From CAUZIZ01 sp965218775 (GTDB taxonomy: Bacteria > Acidobacteriota > UBA6911 > RPQK01 > JAJDTT01), in contig CBDCLS010000006.1 of NCBI GenBank assembly GCA_965218775.1, positions 868,001 to 932,000 of the forward strand: a stretch of DNA of 64,000 bases. Direction: 5' to 3'. The notes under the pieces are model-generated. The model saw only the letters and a list, made by a program, of their open reading frames with translations. It did not search any database and was not told the origin of the DNA. The position numbers were made by a program, and so were the translations under genes. Below are positions 61,180 through 64,000 of this stretch, in pieces; the stretch's first letter is position 1; every line of letters begins with the position of its first letter.

Positions 61180-63990
61180 TTAGGGTCGTACCTCGATCCG
61201 GACTTCCTCTAGAACAGGGGTGCTGCCGCCGTCTGGGGTGCTCAGGATCGCCCGGTACTGGAGCCAGCGGTGCTCCTGGGGCACCTGTAGACTCGCTCCT
61301 GAACTCTCGTAGTAGCTCTCGGAGCCCTGGGGACCTGACCAGGACGCTTTCTCGAGCCCTTCAGTGGTAACTGCACTGCGCAGCTGAAACCTCACCGCCG
61401 TGCCGTGGGGCGTAAGGGCCTTCCAGGTCAAAGCCGCGGGAGTCTTTCCGGCCGGCAGCTCCAGGGGTGCGGAGAAGTACTCCTCTTCGGGTCTCCGGTG
61501 ATAGATGTTTCCGATGTCGCGCCGGATGCTGAAGTGAGGACCGAAGCTCTGAACCCACTGCCGGTGGGAGTAGTCGTAGCCATCGGGCCCACCCCAGAAG
61601 ATGTTCGTTCCCGCTCCATGGTCCCCACGCTCGACGTGGTTGACCACTACCAGGTCCAGCCAGCCGTCCTGGTTCAGGTCGGCTATCGTCTGCGCCAGGG
61701 TCGACTCGCCGCGCAGGTCGGTGCGGCGGGATTCGCTGTAGTCGCCGTTCGGTCCCCCCCAGTAAACGAAGACCGGAATGCTCCGAGTAGTGTAGCCGTG
61801 ATAGTTGGTCATGAGGATGTCCAGGTAGCCGTCTCGATTCAGGTCAGCTACCGACTGCTCCTCCGACTCATAGGCTTCCACTCTCAGCGCTCTCTCTGGA
61901 GAAAAGCCTTCTGGGCCCCCCCACAGCAAGGAAACGTGTCGCATGGGGCGACCGAATCGCTGGGGATCGTAGACCGCTCCCATTACCAGATCCAGCCACC
62001 CGTCCGCGTTCAGGTCGGCGATCTCGACGGTGGAGGCGGAGTGTATCTCGAGGTACTGATGATCGTGCTTGCCGTATCTGGCTTGCGGATTTCCCCAGAA
62101 AAGCTCCATCTTCTCGCTGTCTACGTCGGTGAAGATGAGGTCGAGATGGCCGTCGCGGTTGAGATCGGCGATGGTTCCCGCGATGGGAAGTTGGGCACTG
62201 AGTGCAAACTGGGCTTGCCTTTCCGAGCTGAATCCGTCGCTGCCGCCCCACCGAATCGTACCCTGGGAGCGGGGCCCCGACCCGAAGGCATTCCCCGATG
62301 CCAGGACCAGATCCAGATAGCCGTCGCGATTGAGATCCGCTACCGCAACCGAACCGGCCTTGGTTTCAATATCCTGTCTTTTTTCGGGAATGAAGCCATC
62401 GCTTCCACCCGGGTAGATCCAACCACCCGGGAAGATGAGCTCCACCCAGCCGTCCTGATCCAGATCTGCCACGGCGGTGAGGCCCCCTGTCCCGGGAATA
62501 ACCGCAACCGAGGAATCTGAGTAATGATGACGCTTATTGCCCCAGTAGATCAGCGAGTTGACCGGTCCGAAGGTCCCACTGTTTCGGTTGACGAGCAGCA
62601 AGTCGACTCGACCGTCGTGATCGAGATCTCCGGCCGCCAGGCTGACGGCACCGAAACCCTGCAGCTCCTTTCGATGCGCTCGATGGAATCCTTCCGGCCC
62701 GTTCCAGTAGATGTAGGAGTTCACATCATAGGTCTTGTCGTCGTGCTCGTTTGAGAAGGCCACGTCGACCCACCCGTCGCCGTTGAAATCCCCCGGCGCG
62801 GCATCGGTCGCGGCCAGGGTCGGCAGCTCTGACCGCTTCCTTTCCGTGTACCCGCTTGCGCCTCCCCAATAGAGGTAGGAAACCTGACCCTTGGGGTTGG
62901 CAAAAACCAGGTCCTGGTGACCGTCCTGGTTCAGGTCTGCGGCGCGACTCTCCAGCGCTCCCTTCGTGGGTAGCCGCATCCAAGGCTCCGGCGCTAGCTT
63001 GCCATCCTGACCGAGGTGAATCGTGGCCTGGTTGTCCTTATGGGTCAGGATCAGGTCGAGATCCCGATCTCCATCCAGATCTGCCAGCTCCGCACCCAAG
63101 GGGTCTCCGGTCTGCCACTTGATGGGATTCGGGGAGAAGCCCTCTGCTCTGCCAAGGTACAGATAGACGCTGCTCGCCTCGGAATTGTTGTTGACGAAAA
63201 TCAGATCTCCGAAGCCGTCGTCATTGATGTCCCCGGCCGCACAGTCGGCGGCGCTGACCGTGGGCAGGACGCTCCTCCTCTCGGGAGAGAAGCCACGCGG
63301 ACCATTCCAGTAAACGTAGGACTCCAGATGCATATCGAAGCCGAAGCGCTCTCCTCCCTCGATTCCTCGATTGGAGAAGGCGAGATCGATGAATCCGTCA
63401 CCGTTGAAATCTGCCGCCGCCAGGCCCCCGGCCAGAATCGTCGGCAATTGAGTCCTCCGTTCCGGCTGGTAGCCGCGTTCACTCCCCCAGTAGATGAAGG
63501 CCTTCATGTCCTCCGAGTAGTTGTGGATGAAGTTGCAGAAGATGATTTCGGGGTAGCCGTCCTGGTTGAGGTCCGCGAGTAGAGAACGTCCGCCGCCGTC
63601 GCTGGGAAGGCGTGTAACCGCGGTCTCACGCTGCCGGATCTGACGCAGCAAACGGGCCCGGGGCTGGAGCTTGGGGAGCTGCGGCAGGATCGATTGAGGT
63701 CCACCGTCCCGACCCCAATAGACCAGGGCGTCGACGTTTTCCAGGATGTCGTGATCCTGGGCCAGGAAGATGTCCAGAAAACCGTCGTTGTTCAGATCCC
63801 ACCGGTGGATCATCTGGACCGTGCCGGACCGGGTGACGTAGAGGTTGGAGCCGCTGTCGCCCAGACTTCCAGCAGAGAAGTCTTCGAATGTCCGATGGAT
63901 CACCCATGGTTCCAGGGTCTCCGCACCCCAGGACTCCAGTGCAGGTGCTCCCATCAAACAGAGAGTTAGAAAGATTCGCCGAGTATCCAT
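61180..63990 (-). CDS. Secreted FG-GAP/VCBS repeat protein (936 aa)
   Basis: A signal peptide (MDTRRIFLTLCLMGAPALES WGAETLEP) precedes about fourteen repeats of the FG-GAP type. Each has the calcium-binding pattern DLNxDGxxDLxxAN followed by YWGGxxGFSxERRxxLPT (for example ADLNQDGHQDLVFANPKGQV, AAGDLDHDGRVDLLLVNRNS). The repeats build an integrin-like beta-propeller pair. The C-terminal ~90 residues are a separate beta-sandwich (TWKALTPHGTAVRFQLRSAV ... LEEVRIEVRP). Extracellular calcium-dependent binding protein; partner unknown. The start lies ten bases from the right edge of the window, so its promoter is not visible. Confidence 0.92.
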   Translation of the reverse strand: MDTRRIFLTLCLMGAPALESWGAETLEPWVIHRTFEDFSAGSLGDSGSNLYVTRSGTVQMIHRWDLNNDGFLDIFLAQDHDILENVDALVYWGRDGGPQSILPQLPKLQPRARLLRQIRQRETAVTRLPSDGGGRSLLADLNQDGYPEIIFCNFIHNYSEDMKAFIYWGSERGYQPERRTQLPTILAGGLAAADFNGDGFIDLAFSNRGIEGGERFGFDMHLESYVYWNGPRGFSPERRSVLPTVSAADCAAGDINDDGFGDLIFVNNNSEASSVYLYLGRAEGFSPNPIKWQTGDPLGAELADLDGDRDLDLILTHKDNQATIHLGQDGKLAPEPWMRLPTKGALESRAADLNQDGHQDLVFANPKGQVSYLYWGGASGYTERKRSELPTLAATDAAPGDFNGDGWVDVAFSNEHDDKTYDVNSYIYWNGPEGFHRAHRKELQGFGAVSLAAGDLDHDGRVDLLLVNRNSGTFGPVNSLIYWGNKRHHYSDSSVAVIPGTGGLTAVADLDQDGWVELIFPGGWIYPGGSDGFIPEKRQDIETKAGSVAVADLNRDGYLDLVLASGNAFGSGPRSQGTIRWGGSDGFSSERQAQFALSAQLPIAGTIADLNRDGHLDLIFTDVDSEKMELFWGNPQARYGKHDHQYLEIHSASTVEIADLNADGWLDLVMGAVYDPQRFGRPMRHVSLLWGGPEGFSPERALRVEAYESEEQSVADLNRDGYLDILMTNYHGYTTRSIPVFVYWGGPNGDYSESRRTDLRGESTLAQTIADLNQDGWLDLVVVNHVERGDHGAGTNIFWGGPDGYDYSHRQWVQSFGPHFSIRRDIGNIYHRRPEEEYFSAPLELPAGKTPAALTWKALTPHGTAVRFQLRSAVTTEGLEKASWSGPQGSESYYESSGASLQVPQEHRWLQYRAILSTPDGGSTPVLEEVRIEVRP

Positions 63991-64000
63991 CGGTGCCCTC

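Noticed and set aside
1..64000. tRNA, rRNA genes and CRISPR arrays
   Set aside because: No cloverleaf-compatible T-arm, rRNA conserved block or regularly spaced repeat was seen by eye; a covariance-model scan would be needed to exclude tRNAs formally.

Overview
The window reads as a GC-rich bacterial chromosome segment. Gene content (RND efflux, a predicted outer-membrane porin, heme exporter genes, lipoproteins, Tat signals) points to a Gram-negative cell envelope. The mix of families (M2 dipeptidase, DUF1326, GMC oxidoreductase with a gluconate-dehydrogenase subunit-3-like partner, exo-sialidase, FG-GAP protein, UGSC selenoprotein) resembles Acidobacteriota or related uncultured lineages. 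That placement is inference; there is no rRNA or other phylogenetic marker beyond dnaK.

Layout. 1-8.5 kb: a partial DedA-like membrane gene, dnaK-dnaJ, ccmBCD, a porin and an NHL propeller. 8.6-20.6 kb: insertion-rich. One IS splits a DUF3604 gene with a 9-bp target duplication; an ISKra4-type IS and an IS4-type IS follow, with a decayed vapBC, a DUF1326 gene and a nonsense-mutated small gene. 20.6-31.7 kb: an accessory zone with a nitrilase, two related beta-propeller glycosidase-like genes (one frameshifted), a sialidase, gene scraps and a nested MITE-like repeat. 31.7-46.5 kb: an M2 peptidase pseudogene, ferredoxin-like protein, ankyrin protein, PPOX protein, TIM-barrel glycosidase-like protein, the UGSC selenoprotein with its partner, a GMC/subunit-3/FAH operon, an Ig-like repeat lipoprotein and a GT9-like glycosyltransferase. 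46.5-54.7 kb: a PPOX protein and a tetR-tolC-mfp-rnd efflux operon with a palindromic operator candidate, then a Tat-exported protein. 55-64 kb: an FAD oxidoreductase, an intact vapBC, an enolase-superfamily enzyme, an alpha/beta hydrolase, an amidohydrolase with an in-frame UGA, a clan AA aspartyl protease and a large FG-GAP protein.

The main discoveries are as follows. (1) A selenoprotein gene (UGSC family, 39521-40054) would be split in two by a standard gene caller; its UGA is followed by a SECIS-like hairpin. (2) A second in-frame UGA with a similarly placed hairpin lies in the amidohydrolase at 59838-60584; a Trp-to-stop mutation is the competing explanation. (3) Two identical, inverted 181-bp MITE-like elements each sit inside a larger degenerate repeat, and an empty copy of that repeat at 30.6 kb fixes the insertion point and a 5-bp target duplication. 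(4) A second 181-bp element family with terminal inverted repeats supplies the stop codon of the gene at 273-719. (5) A ~80-bp REP-like double-hairpin family has three intergenic copies. Several recently broken genes suggest ongoing gene decay together with mobile element activity.
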